Shown here in pieces: positions 44,606 to 53,168 of a stretch of 64,000 bases of DNA (position 1 is the stretch's first letter; each line of letters opens with the position of its first letter). Origin of the DNA: Stenotrophomonas maltophilia (lineage in GTDB: Bacteria; Pseudomonadota; Gammaproteobacteria; Xanthomonadales; Xanthomonadaceae); NCBI RefSeq assembly GCF_900186865.1, contig NZ_LT906480.1, forward strand, positions 4,606,001 to 4,670,000, read 5' to 3'. A program made the position numbers and the translations under genes. Under the pieces are notes generated by a model. It worked only from the letters and a program-made list of their open reading frames with translations. It ran no database searches and was not told where the DNA came from.

Positions 44606-46407
44606 CAGAGGCTACTCCCTATTTTCTTCAGGATCAGCTCCGTCGAAGCCAGGCGCTCTTCAGCAATGCGACGAGACTGCTCGGGAATTCCCCTCAGCTT
44701 GAGGAAACTGATCAGATCTTGCCTTCGCAACTCCCACCAAGGGGCGTGCTTGGCTGTAGCCGTAAAGTTGAGACAACCAGCACATGTGGAAGGAGTGCGC
44801 TTGCCGGGATTTGGGCCATTCGCATCGCCGTCACAGCGACTTCGCGCCTCGCGATAGAAGCAATAGCCCCAGTCGCAAGGACCGAGTACCACACCGGCAC
44901 CCAGCATCCTCATCACTTCAAGATTTGTCGATGCTCGCTCCAAGACCCCGTTCATCCGTGAAATGCTTTCCGCGATAACAGGTGTAGGCAAGTTCGTATA
45001 GACGTGCTCAGCACTAATCAAATCATCCATAGCGCTCACTACCTCATTTGCGTTCTCCTCCTCAAGCAAAGTTGAGAGATCACGATCCAGACCAACATAG
45101 TAGGTGTCAGTGATCCTGGCTTCCAAGTGTCCGTACTGATATGCCAGAGCACCCAAACTCGAGCGGTCGCGCCGCGCAATGAAGCGCGCCATGAATCGGC
45201 GTAATGGTCGAAAGTTCAATTTCTCAGAATCAAGCCCAGGAATACTAGCCTCAGCGAATGCTCTCATGCTCCTGCGGAGTGCAACATAGCCATCGACTCT
45301 AGCACCACGCTGATCATCTCGAGCTTCAGCCGGTCCGCGTCCTCTATACATATTCAGCACGAAGAGCGCGGCGGTCCCGACATGATCACGAATCGGGCGC
45401 CCCAATCGCTCCAAGAATGCAATTGCGTCAGAGACTGCTGGCGCTGCGACCCATTCATGCGGCCTACCAGATTTGCTCAGAACCCCTTCGATCAAATCGG
45501 AGGTCTCTGCACCCGCCGGCATACCGAGCGCATTGGATGGCTTTACGCTTGCAGTCGTGAGCCGACGAGATTCGGATGGCCTCATGGAACTGAGCAAAGA
45601 TATAATGAAGATCGCCGCTCCCTCAGCGATCTTCAGCATTATTTGCTCGCCATAGCCAACTCTTGGATCCAACTTAGCTAGAGCTTTTGACCTGAAACCA
45701 TTGAAGGGCAAAGATCGCTTAGCGATGTAGAAGGAGTTCATCCTTCGGCCTGCTGAGCACAGCCTCCCAGCCTCTATCGCCATTACCTCACCCATGAAGG
45801 CTTCTATTGTGGGCCCATCTTCCTCTATTAGCTTGATTGCATCTGCCAAGAGCATGAGACATTCCTGCTCACTCAGGTCGTCATCCACCTTTCTTTTCTT
45901 AGCTGCAACTGATGCCTCCTTCGACATCCTTTTTCCTACGCGGACCATCTCTGCGCGCACTACTGCAGACACATCTCCCACGTTGAGTAGAAAATCCTCG
46001 ACACAGATGAATTTGGCCCGCATCCGAGTAGCACCCGCCTCCACACGGCCGACTGCGCGACTAGCATCGGTCCATGGGCAAATGAGCTCGGGACTCAGAT
46101 CGCTTGGCGAATCCACGCCTTCCTCATAACACCAAACGGCAAAGCTTCTAAGGACGATAAATCGTTCGTAGAGGACAAGAGCATAGCGTGTCGATCGTTC
46201 CAGCCTACCAAGCATAGCAAGTGCCAAATAGATCTTTATCGGCACTTTCCAGCCATCAGGGATGCACGAGAAATCGAGCCTTCGCGTCTCCACAATCCCG
46301 TCGATAACGTTTCGTCTGAGGAACCACTCATCATCCTCGAAGTTGATACCGAGACCGTCGAGAGACAATTCGCTGACCGGCGGCGTGGCTTGGCGCAAGG
46401 ATTTCAT
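44605..46407 (-). CDS. tnpB: Tyrosine recombinase, TnpB-like, with C-terminal Cys cluster
   Basis: A 600-residue tyrosine recombinase. Catalytic candidates are Arg I R276 (SSMRPSESRRL), the second Arg box at R400-R403 (LNFRPLRRFMAR, with Arg in place of the usual His), H427 (QYGHLEARITDTYYVG) and nucleophile Y436 or Y437. After the catalytic domain comes a Cys cluster (GPCDWGYCFYREARSRC, STCAGCLNF), probably zinc-binding. Length and layout are like TnpB of Tn554 (630 residues). It starts two bases after the stop of the 540-residue protein. It probably acts with the other two in integrating the island at comM. Confidence 0.8.
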   Translation of the reverse strand: MKSLRQATPPVSELSLDGLGINFEDDEWFLRRNVIDGIVETRRLDFSCIPDGWKVPIKIYLALAMLGRLERSTRYALVLYERFIVLRSFAVWCYEEGVDSPSDLSPELICPWTDASRAVGRVEAGATRMRAKFICVEDFLLNVGDVSAVVRAEMVRVGKRMSKEASVAAKKRKVDDDLSEQECLMLLADAIKLIEEDGPTIEAFMGEVMAIEAGRLCSAGRRMNSFYIAKRSLPFNGFRSKALAKLDPRVGYGEQIMLKIAEGAAIFIISLLSSMRPSESRRLTTASVKPSNALGMPAGAETSDLIEGVLSKSGRPHEWVAAPAVSDAIAFLERLGRPIRDHVGTAALFVLNMYRGRGPAEARDDQRGARVDGYVALRRSMRAFAEASIPGLDSEKLNFRPLRRFMARFIARRDRSSLGALAYQYGHLEARITDTYYVGLDRDLSTLLEEENANEVVSAMDDLISAEHVYTNLPTPVIAESISRMNGVLERASTNLEVMRMLGAGVVLGPCDWGYCFYREARSRCDGDANGPNPGKRTPSTCAGCLNFTATAKHAPWWELRRQDLISFLKLRGIPEQSRRIAEERLASTELILKKIGSSL

Positions 46408-46409
46408 GG

Positions 46410-48032
46410 CTACTCCAGACCAATAACAGGGACAGATACGGAGAGCTTCTCTGCTTCACGAAGAACCACTTTCGTAACCCTGCCAAGCAACGCAGACAGG
46501 ATTTCGTGCGAATTCTCGTACGCGTGCTTGTACCTGGCAGCCACGTCACGAGAGGTCACCGCCAGTCTCTTGATTTCGTCAAGTTCCCGTTGAGCAGCAA
46601 TCATGCGTGCAACGTGCCGCGGACTATCCAGCACAGCTACGCTATTGGGGCAGAAGGCGCAGTAAAGGAAATCCAGGCACTTCTGACCCTTCTTGGATGC
46701 GGGCGCTTCACCTGAGAGCGCGTCGGTGCAGTCGTAACCCTGGGTAGTCTCGTAGTTTCTTGGATGCAAGCCCACCGCTTTTGCGGACTGGACTACCTTC
46801 CCCATAAATCCCAACAATTTCGCTTGTGCGGCCCCCTTGCGCTCAGGCGACCTAATATAGAGGCCGGTGGTCTTGGAATTCTTGTGCTGAAGCTCGGATT
46901 GGACTCGCTCAATCTTCTCGCCTCGATTCCCAAGGAGCCTCGCGCCGGACAACCTCAAGTCAACAAAATTGAAGTCGGGTAGGCCATGCCGGTCTATGAA
47001 CAGCGCCAGTTCGTTGTGCCATGACTGAATCGACACGCGACCTATGCTGCCACGACACAAACTAAGGAAGACCGTGTCCGCACGAGCACCCGCAGCGATA
47101 CGAAGTACCGAAGTGAATTCGACTACCTCGCCGATCAATTTTGGGATGGCGTACGCACCTTCGGTACTGACTGAAGCCGAGCTCTGCTCAGTCGCCCTGA
47201 ATTTATCCCAGGTGAATTCTTTCTTTAATGGGTCGACGGCATGATCACTGATGCAATCAACGCATAAGGCCATCAAACCCCCAGGATTCCCGCCCGTTTC
47301 GATTGCTATGTACAGCAGGTATGGGATGTAGTCGCAGATCTCTAGAAATAGGTACCTCTTTAGAGGCCGGTACTTTACGCTGTATGGCGTAAAGCCCGCC
47401 GCACAGAGATTTATCTTTCCGAGTACGCCTTGGGCCATCCCTCGGCGCATGCCATCTAGGTCAGCTCTATCCTTGGCTGTAAGGCATTGCACATCAGCTC
47501 CATTTGCCAATGACGCCATCACCCTTGTACGCGCCCTTACCTCATCGATCCCCTTCTTTGAAGCGATGAGAATGCCACGCATCTCCTCTTCGGAAAGGAT
47601 GTTTTCTCGAGAACACTCCTCTTCCCTCTGGAACTGACCTCGGGGGAAGTATATGTTCATCCATGTCACCGAGTTCTCGGTGTCGTTAGTGGCGAGCCAA
47701 GCATATATCTGTCGAAGCAGGTTAAAATGGCTTCCCCCAGTCTTTAGCAAGAGCCTCGCCTTAAGCCACTCCGCGTATCTCTGCGAGATCGTAGAGGACC
47801 TCATATTCTTCCACGGGTCGCCGTCCAGCTCGGTCAGAAAGTTTGCGAACTTTCGGATTGAGCCCCATGCTTGCTTTCGACTCTGCACCCTGCAAGTAGA
47901 GGTCACGCCGGTGAAGGCATTCAGCAACGCGTGAGTGGGCTTGCGGGGAAGGCCTAGCCGGGAGAAGTCATAGATGTTGACTGGGTCGCCAGGCGCATCG
48001 CCGGCGAAGACGGCCTCCGAGACGCCACTCAT
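46410..48032 (-). CDS. Tyrosine-recombinase-like protein, degenerate active site
   Basis: A 540-residue member of the same family with a C-terminal Cys cluster (YDCTDALSGEAP, KCLDFLYCAFCPN). The region that should hold Arg I reads IETGGNPGGLMALCVDC, so N249 replaces Arg. The HxxR box reads L361-SGA-R (VDLRLSGARLL), so His is lost. H383 and Y392 remain (LQHKNSKTTGLYI). It may be a structural or regulatory subunit rather than a strand-cutting enzyme. Its start overlaps the stop of the 373-residue recombinase by four bases (ATGA). Confidence 0.75.
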   Translation of the reverse strand: MSGVSEAVFAGDAPGDPVNIYDFSRLGLPRKPTHALLNAFTGVTSTCRVQSRKQAWGSIRKFANFLTELDGDPWKNMRSSTISQRYAEWLKARLLLKTGGSHFNLLRQIYAWLATNDTENSVTWMNIYFPRGQFQREEECSRENILSEEEMRGILIASKKGIDEVRARTRVMASLANGADVQCLTAKDRADLDGMRRGMAQGVLGKINLCAAGFTPYSVKYRPLKRYLFLEICDYIPYLLYIAIETGGNPGGLMALCVDCISDHAVDPLKKEFTWDKFRATEQSSASVSTEGAYAIPKLIGEVVEFTSVLRIAAGARADTVFLSLCRGSIGRVSIQSWHNELALFIDRHGLPDFNFVDLRLSGARLLGNRGEKIERVQSELQHKNSKTTGLYIRSPERKGAAQAKLLGFMGKVVQSAKAVGLHPRNYETTQGYDCTDALSGEAPASKKGQKCLDFLYCAFCPNSVAVLDSPRHVARMIAAQRELDEIKRLAVTSRDVAARYKHAYENSHEILSALLGRVTKVVLREAEKLSVSVPVIGLE

Positions 48033-49150
48033 CCCAATGCCTCCTCTGTCTCAAGGATTGCCCTAAGCGTGCCTGAATCTATGGAGCTGACGGAGGCCAA
48101 GTAAAGCTCGGTTGTCTCTGCACTGTTGTGCGCAAGAAGATGCTGAATGACCTTGATCGAGTTGATGTTTGCACCTCGCCTCTCCATCTCCTCGAGACGA
48201 CTCTTCATATGCGCGGCGAAGGTATGTCGCGACATGTGCGGTGTCACGTTCAGGCCAAGCACTTTCGCAGCTCGCCTGAAGGCTTGGTAGTAGGACTTCG
48301 ATGTGACCGGCCTGCCTCTCGAGTTCAGAAAGACCCGGCTTGTTCTCTCAGTGGAGTTCGCAGCTGCCTTGTTCCTACTTGTCTGGCAGTAATCGAGTGT
48401 TCGTTGTGCCAAGCGGGAGGTCACCACCAGATTGATGACTTTTCCGCCCTTCATCCGAGTCTCGATGTAGTTGACATTCAGTGCGTTCTTTGGAAGCTGT
48501 GTGAGATCGAGATCTGCAACGGTGGTGCGACGAGCGCCCGTCCCGAGAGTCCAAAGGAACATCAGTGAGTAAGGCATTTTCAGGGTTGCCGCCATGAGCG
48601 AAGTCTCCTCCGGACTCATGGCACGCACTTTTCTCTTGTAAGCCTTTGCCCGCCGCAGCCGACTAGTTCGAGCGAGGAACTGTTTGATCGGCTCCGTCTC
48701 CCAGGACCCGCCTGAGTCTGCCAGGCCCTCACCGTCCCAATGCTCCAGAAACTTGTAGAACTCTCGAACGGTGGTCGTCCGTAGGTTGATCGTTTCGCTA
48801 GCTAGTCTTCTCTTTCGATTCGGTGCCGCGGACAAGAAGCGACGGTACTCGCTGAGCAGCAATGCAGTCGGCCTCGTCCAGTCGCCTCCGTTGCATTCGA
48901 CGAATTCCAGCCAGCTCTTCAGCCCTTCGGCGTAAGTGGAGAGCGTCTTCTCCCTGCTACGGGTGGAGTCGATTCGAAATGTGTCCAGGAGAAACGCAAA
49001 GGCCCCCCAATGAAGCTGCCCTTCTTCAGAAACCAGAAGGGGGAAGCGGGGCTCGAGTCTCGGGAGGGGAGTCTCTTCAAGCGCCGCAGAAGCCGGAATG
49101 AGCTTGTTCAGCTCGGTAAGCGGGATCTCTGAAGTCCGCAGCAGATGCAT
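48029..49150 (-). CDS. tnpA: Tyrosine recombinase, TnpA-like, complete active site
   Basis: A 373-residue tyrosine recombinase with all catalytic residues: R207/R208 (LGTGARRTTVADLDL), Lys in RMKGGKV, H305 and R308 (PHMSRHTFAAHM), H341 (LLAHNSAETTELYL) and Y350. The N-terminal SAM-like core-binding domain is at about 50-140 (STYAEGLKSWLEFVECNGGD). Length matches TnpA of Tn554 (361). ATG 49150 has GAGGAG seven bases upstream. It is the first gene of the four-gene operon and starts only about 40 bases inside the comM junction, as expected for an integrase gene beside its attachment site. Confidence 0.9.
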   Translation of the reverse strand: MHLLRTSEIPLTELNKLIPASAALEETPLPRLEPRFPLLVSEEGQLHWGAFAFLLDTFRIDSTRSREKTLSTYAEGLKSWLEFVECNGGDWTRPTALLLSEYRRFLSAAPNRKRRLASETINLRTTTVREFYKFLEHWDGEGLADSGGSWETEPIKQFLARTSRLRRAKAYKRKVRAMSPEETSLMAATLKMPYSLMFLWTLGTGARRTTVADLDLTQLPKNALNVNYIETRMKGGKVINLVVTSRLAQRTLDYCQTSRNKAAANSTERTSRVFLNSRGRPVTSKSYYQAFRRAAKVLGLNVTPHMSRHTFAAHMKSRLEEMERRGANINSIKVIQHLLAHNSAETTELYLASVSSIDSGTLRAILETEEALG

Positions 49151-49159
49151 TGAGCACTC

Positions 49160-49194
49160 CTCGGGGGTTTACATGTACCATGCTACCCTAATTC
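49160..49194. other. Right island junction / attachment site
   Basis: Recognisable comM coding sequence begins with CCGGAG at 49194 (Pro-Glu-Trp-Asn). Leftward are TTTACATGTACC, with the palindrome TACATGTA at 49170-49177, and then the recombinase operon. The exact crossover bases cannot be fixed without the left junction. Confidence 0.6.
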
Positions 49195-49787
49195 CGGAGT
49201 GGAACCGCAGTGCGTTGGAGACCCTGCGAGAGCCGCTGGAATCCGGCCACATCCGCATCGCCCGCGCGGCACGCAGCGTGCAGTATCCAGCGCGATTCCA
49301 GCTGGTGGCGGCGATGAATCCCTGCCCCTGCGGCTGGGCTGGCGACCGCAGCAACCGCTGCCTGTGCGGTGATGAGCGCATCAACCGCTACCGCGCGCGC
49401 GTATCCGGCCCGCTGCTGGACCGCATCGACCTGCATATCAGTGTGGCGCGCATGGATGCGGTGGAGCTACGGGAAAGCACGCCGCTGGGTGAACCCAGTG
49501 CTGCGGTACGTGCACGGGTAGAAGCCGCCCATGCCCGGCAGCAGGCGCGTGGCGCGCTCAATGCACATCTGCCGCCGGCGGCGCTGCGGGCGTGCACGAA
49601 GCTGAGCGAAAGCGATCAGGACATGCTGGAACAGGCCATCGAGCGCCTGCAGCTTTCCGCACGTGCGATGCACCGGATTCTGCGCGTGGCACGCACGATT
49701 GCGGATCTGGCGGGTTGCGAGGTGATCCAGACCACGCATCTGGCTGAGGCGATCGGGTATCGGCAGTTGGATCGGGGAAAGCCCTAG
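49173..49787 (+). pseudogene. comM: comM 3' portion (YifB/Mg-chelatase-like competence ATPase)
   Basis: From 49191 the frame encodes the C-terminal 200 residues of ComM: PEWNRSALETLREPLESGHI, FQLVAAMNPCPCGWAGDRSN, CGDERINRYRARVSGPLLDR, and SARAMHRILRVARTIADLAG to the natural stop. Full ComM is about 500 residues; the N-terminal Lon-like domain and Walker A are missing because of the island. ATG 49173, preceded by GGGGG, could start a truncated product. ComM is a helicase aiding branch migration in natural transformation, so the host is probably impaired in that process. Confidence 0.92.
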
Positions 49788-49811
49788 GAACACCGTTCCG
49801 AGTGGTCGTTG

Positions 49812-49835
49812 GTAGAGTCGACTGTTAGTCGACTC
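49812..49835 (+). repeat. SMAG-type palindrome
   Basis: GTAGAGTCGACT-GTT-AGTCGACTC: a GTAG-headed stem-loop with GAGTCGACT / AGTCGACTC arms (49815-49835), like the SMAG elements known from S. maltophilia. It is placed just after comM and paired with an opposite copy at 49877. Confidence 0.85.
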
Positions 49836-49876
49836 GCGCGCGAAGCGCGGTATCTTGGTGGGCCGACGCGAAGAGC

Positions 49877-49899
49877 AGTCGACTAACAGTCGACTCTAC
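49877..49899 (-). repeat. SMAG-type palindrome, opposite orientation
   Basis: AGTCGACT-AAC-AGTCGACTCTAC, ending in CTAC, is the reverse of the copy at 49812. Together they form an inverted pair about 90 bases long that could fold into one large structure. Confidence 0.85.
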
Positions 49900-49982
49900 C
49901 AGGAGCGGGTCATGGCGACGGATGGTGCGATGATGCCGGAGCGGGTCATGGCAGCTCGGCACGCCGGGGCCGCCCCCGCGCA

Positions 49983-50345
49983 TCACGCCGCGGAATCCAC
50001 CCGCCCACGCTTCGCCAGCGACGCCACCCGACGGCTGACCAGCGCGTGCAGCTCCGCCAGCTCCGACGCCCGGTCAGCCGTCATGTTCCCGCCAAACAGC
50101 ACCCGCGACAACGCCGCCTCGTCGCTGTCGTCCGGGTGCTGCCACCGGTCCCGGTACACCTTCTGGCACACCAGCCACGCCTGCGGCAGCCCACCGCCGG
50201 GCAGCGGGCGGACCACGCGTTCGTAGACCTGCCAGAACTGGTACTCGGCCTGCAGATCGATAGCCGGCGCCACGGACAGAGCCTGCCGGGGCCGTCCTGG
50301 GCCCCGGATGCCGAACAACGGGGTTCGCGGGTTGTGCTGTGCCAT
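49983..50345 (-). CDS. Uncharacterised conserved-looking protein
   Basis: A 120-residue protein that I do not recognise, beginning MAQHNPRTPLFGIRGPGRPR, with a middle section LQAEYQFWQVYERVVRPLPG, WLVCQKVYRDRWQHPDDSDE and a helical end (TADRASELAELHALVSRRVA). There is no signal or membrane segment. ATG 50345 is favoured; eight further in-frame codons exist upstream. Strong GC-rich codon use suggests a core gene. It lies convergent to comM and upstream of a long inverted repeat. Confidence 0.6.
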   Translation of the reverse strand: MAQHNPRTPLFGIRGPGRPRQALSVAPAIDLQAEYQFWQVYERVVRPLPGGGLPQAWLVCQKVYRDRWQHPDDSDEAALSRVLFGGNMTADRASELAELHALVSRRVASLAKRGRVDSAA

Positions 50346-50440
50346 GCCAACAGGATGACCCAGCAACATTGTGGGAACCTTGCGTCGCCGCCAGAAAACC
50401 CCTGTTGTTTGCGCAAGGCGGGTTTCTAGGCGGGTTTTGG

Positions 50441-50534
50441 GGGGCAGAGCCCTTTGCTGCGCAAAGGGGTATGACCCCGATCACGGGGTGGCTGCGGGGT
50501 CGGATCCCTTTGCGCAGCAAAGGGCTCTGACCCC
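50441..50534. repeat. Long inverted repeat (28-bp arms)
   Basis: Left arm 50441-50468 (GGGGCAGAGCCCTTTGCTGC then GCAAAGGG) and right arm 50506-50534 (CCCTTTGCGCAGCAAAGGGC then TCTGACCCC) are near-perfect complements, and each arm itself contains the shorter hairpin CCCTTTGC / GCAAAGGG. It lies 13 bases after the TonB receptor gene and may terminate its transcription. Confidence 0.75.
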
Positions 50535-50546
50535 ACCCTCATCGCC

Positions 50547-52865
50547 TCAGAACGCCTTCGAGGTACTGAACATCAGCTGCCGTGGCGCGCTGCGCTGCAG
50601 GGTCTGGTAATCCCCCGAGAACGACGAGCCGGCGATGGTGGCGGTGCCGATGTTGTGGCGGTTGAACAGGTTGCTCACGTCCAGCCGCAGCTCCAGGCCG
50701 GGCACGGCGCTGTCCGCACCGAAGCGGTAGGCGGCATAGGTGTTGACCTGCCAGAAGGTCGGCACGCGGATGTCGTTCTCGTAGGTGAAGGGCTGGCGCA
50801 GGTACGAGGTGCTGGTGGCACCAAAGCGCCAGTCACCAAAGTGCGCCGACAGGTCGCTGACCAGCGAGATCTGCGGGTAACCCGGCTGGGCGTTGCCCTT
50901 GATCGGGTACACCGTGTCGCCCACCACGAAGTCACTGTCGTAGTAGGAACGGGCCACGGCCACGCCCTGGTAGAACTGCAGGTGGTCGCTCAGATCGGCG
51001 GTGATGCCGAGGTCGGCACCGATCACGTGCATCTTCGGCATCAGCCGCACGGTATTGATCTGTGCGAACTGGGTGCCGATGGCCGCCGACAGCAGGCGAT
51101 TGCGGATGTCGTTGTAGAACACGTCGCCGGTGATCGTCAGCCGGTCGAAGCGATGCGACGCGCCCACGGTGAGGTTCCAGTTCTTCTCCGGACGCAGCGT
51201 GCCCGCCACGCGATCGAACTCTTCCTGGTCGGTGATGGTCCAGGCCGAGGCGGTGTAGCCGATGTTGCCGCGCTGGGCGACGCGGTAGCCGTTCATGGTG
51301 TTGGCCAGGTCGATGAAGGCATCGGTGGATTCGGTCGGGCTCCAGAACAGCGAGACATGCGGCAGGAAGTTGCTTTTCGCGCGCAGCGTGCCGTTCACCG
51401 GCCGGTCCTTGGCATCACCGAGGCCGCCACCACTGGTGCGGAAATCCACGGCCTTGAAGCCGACACCCAGCTTCAGCGTGTCGTTCAACACGATGTCGTC
51501 CTGCAGGTAGAACTGACGCGAGCGGGTCACCCAGCTCGATGCGTTGTCGGTCTTGAACGCGGGGCCGTACACATCAAACGGACCGGTGGCCTTCAGCGGC
51601 GGGCCCTCGCCCAGCAGCGGCTGCTGGTACCACTCGGTCTTGGCGGCGGCCTTGCTCTTCTCCTGCCAGAAACCGGCGGTGAAGGTGTGCGCGCCGGTCT
51701 CGAACTGCAGGTTGACCATGCCACCCAGCCGATTCACACGCGGTGTCTGCACCTGTTCGGAGAACGGCGCGCCGTTGGGCGACGGTACGGTCGGGTCGGT
51801 CAACGTGGCCTGGGTGTGGCTGTTGGCGTTGTACAGCTGCACGTTGCCGCTCAGCGCCGGACTGATCTGGAAGCGATGGTTGATCGAAGACACGCGGTCG
51901 CGGGTGGTCTGGCCGGTGTCGTACGGAATCAGTTCGGACAGCTCACCGCAGGTGTAGGCGCCACAGGATTTGTCCGCGTTCTCCGGCGAGGCCACGTACC
52001 AAGCCCACGCGTAATCGGGATAGAAGATGTCGGCCTTCCAGCCCAGCTTGCGGATCATGTCGAAGGAGATGTTGTTGTAGCCCCAGACCTTGGCCTTGCT
52101 GTCGGACAGGAACACGGTGAAGTCACCCCAGGCAACATCCTGCTGCAGCTTCAGGTCGCCGCGCAGGAAGTTCTGGGTGCCCTCGCCCTGGTACTTGTCG
52201 GCGGACACACGCTGCAGGTCGACCAGCACTTTCGGGCCGTGCTCACCGAGCTGGCCGCTTTGCCCGGACACGGTGGTGACCAACGTGTTGTTGCTGCCCA
52301 CGCCCTGCTTCACGCGCAGGCTGGGCGTGTCCTGCAGCTCGCGCAGGCGGTATTCCAGGCTGCCACCGTTGACGCTGCTGGAGAACACGCTGACCGGTGC
52401 GCCACCGGGGCTGACCGTGATCGCGCCGATGCCATCGGGCACGCCCACGTTCACCACGCTGGTGCCGGTGAGCGAGAGGAAGCCGTTGTCGTTCAGCGGC
52501 ACGCCTTCGAAGGTGATGCCCATTTCGTTCATGCGGAAGCCGCGCACGAACAGGCTGGTGGCCGAGATATCCAGGCCCAGCCCGTCGGTGGCGGTATAGC
52601 TCGCGCCCGGCACCTGCTTCAGCATGGCCAGGCCGTTGTTGCCGGTGACCATCGCGTCGAGGTCTTCGGCCTTGATGATGTAGCGGTTGGGGCCGACCAC
52701 CTGGGTCGGTGCCACGGCCGCACCGCGCGGCGTGGCGATCACCTGCAGGGCGTTGAGCGTGGTGGGCGAGTCGTGCGCGGCATCGTGCGTTTCTGCGGCG
52801 TACGCAGGTGCGGCGATGGCAGCAATGATGGCCAGGGCGAGGCGCGTCGTGGGTGGGGTGTTCAT
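50547..52865 (-). CDS. TonB-dependent outer-membrane receptor
   Basis: A 772-residue receptor with a signal peptide (LALAIIAAIAAPAYA), a plug domain (VVGPNRYIIKAEDLDAMVTG, SLFVRGFRMNEMGITFEGVP, SVNVG-type continuation GVPDGIGAITVSPGG) and a long beta-barrel (HTFTAGFWQEKS, QFYLQDDIVLNDTLKLGVGF) ending in Phe (LMFSTSKAF). The ligand cannot be assigned; there is no adjacent transport or sigma gene. A large open frame on the other strand is a codon-bias shadow of this gene. It is transcribed toward the inverted repeat at 50441. Confidence 0.92.
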   Translation of the reverse strand: MNTPPTTRLALAIIAAIAAPAYAAETHDAAHDSPTTLNALQVIATPRGAAVAPTQVVGPNRYIIKAEDLDAMVTGNNGLAMLKQVPGASYTATDGLGLDISATSLFVRGFRMNEMGITFEGVPLNDNGFLSLTGTSVVNVGVPDGIGAITVSPGGAPVSVFSSSVNGGSLEYRLRELQDTPSLRVKQGVGSNNTLVTTVSGQSGQLGEHGPKVLVDLQRVSADKYQGEGTQNFLRGDLKLQQDVAWGDFTVFLSDSKAKVWGYNNISFDMIRKLGWKADIFYPDYAWAWYVASPENADKSCGAYTCGELSELIPYDTGQTTRDRVSSINHRFQISPALSGNVQLYNANSHTQATLTDPTVPSPNGAPFSEQVQTPRVNRLGGMVNLQFETGAHTFTAGFWQEKSKAAAKTEWYQQPLLGEGPPLKATGPFDVYGPAFKTDNASSWVTRSRQFYLQDDIVLNDTLKLGVGFKAVDFRTSGGGLGDAKDRPVNGTLRAKSNFLPHVSLFWSPTESTDAFIDLANTMNGYRVAQRGNIGYTASAWTITDQEEFDRVAGTLRPEKNWNLTVGASHRFDRLTITGDVFYNDIRNRLLSAAIGTQFAQINTVRLMPKMHVIGADLGITADLSDHLQFYQGVAVARSYYDSDFVVGDTVYPIKGNAQPGYPQISLVSDLSAHFGDWRFGATSTSYLRQPFTYENDIRVPTFWQVNTYAAYRFGADSAVPGLELRLDVSNLFNRHNIGTATIAGSSFSGDYQTLQRSAPRQLMFSTSKAF

Positions 52866-53168
52866 GGCAGTAGATCCAGGGTGCAGGGAGAGAGCGGCGC
52901 AGGCGCACGCCCAGCGCGTTGCAGCACCGGTGTCGGCGCCCTGGCTGGCGATGCGATCGCGTTGAGGGAGTGACGGCGTAGTGCGCGCCGGTCAGTGGCA
53001 GAGGAAGACGATCCTCTGCCTCAGAATTCGATGGGGTGATTTCGACGTGCGGAATTCTTGCATCGCACTGCCGCATTCGCTATTGCACGGTGGTACAGCG
53101 CGGCTATACGCAGGTATCGTCCTGTCCGGTATCTTCAGATACCCGATTCCAGATTGACAGGAGCCTTG

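Noticed and set aside
49098..49172. Upstream extension of the comM frame into the recombinase region
   Set aside because: The codons before 49173 are antisense to tnpA and have nothing to do with ComM; the open frame there is accidental.
50655..52973. 772-codon open frame on the plus strand opposite the TonB receptor
   Set aside because: It mirrors the receptor gene almost exactly, has a composition typical of GC-rich antisense frames (many V, G, H, R), and shows no domain or start signal.
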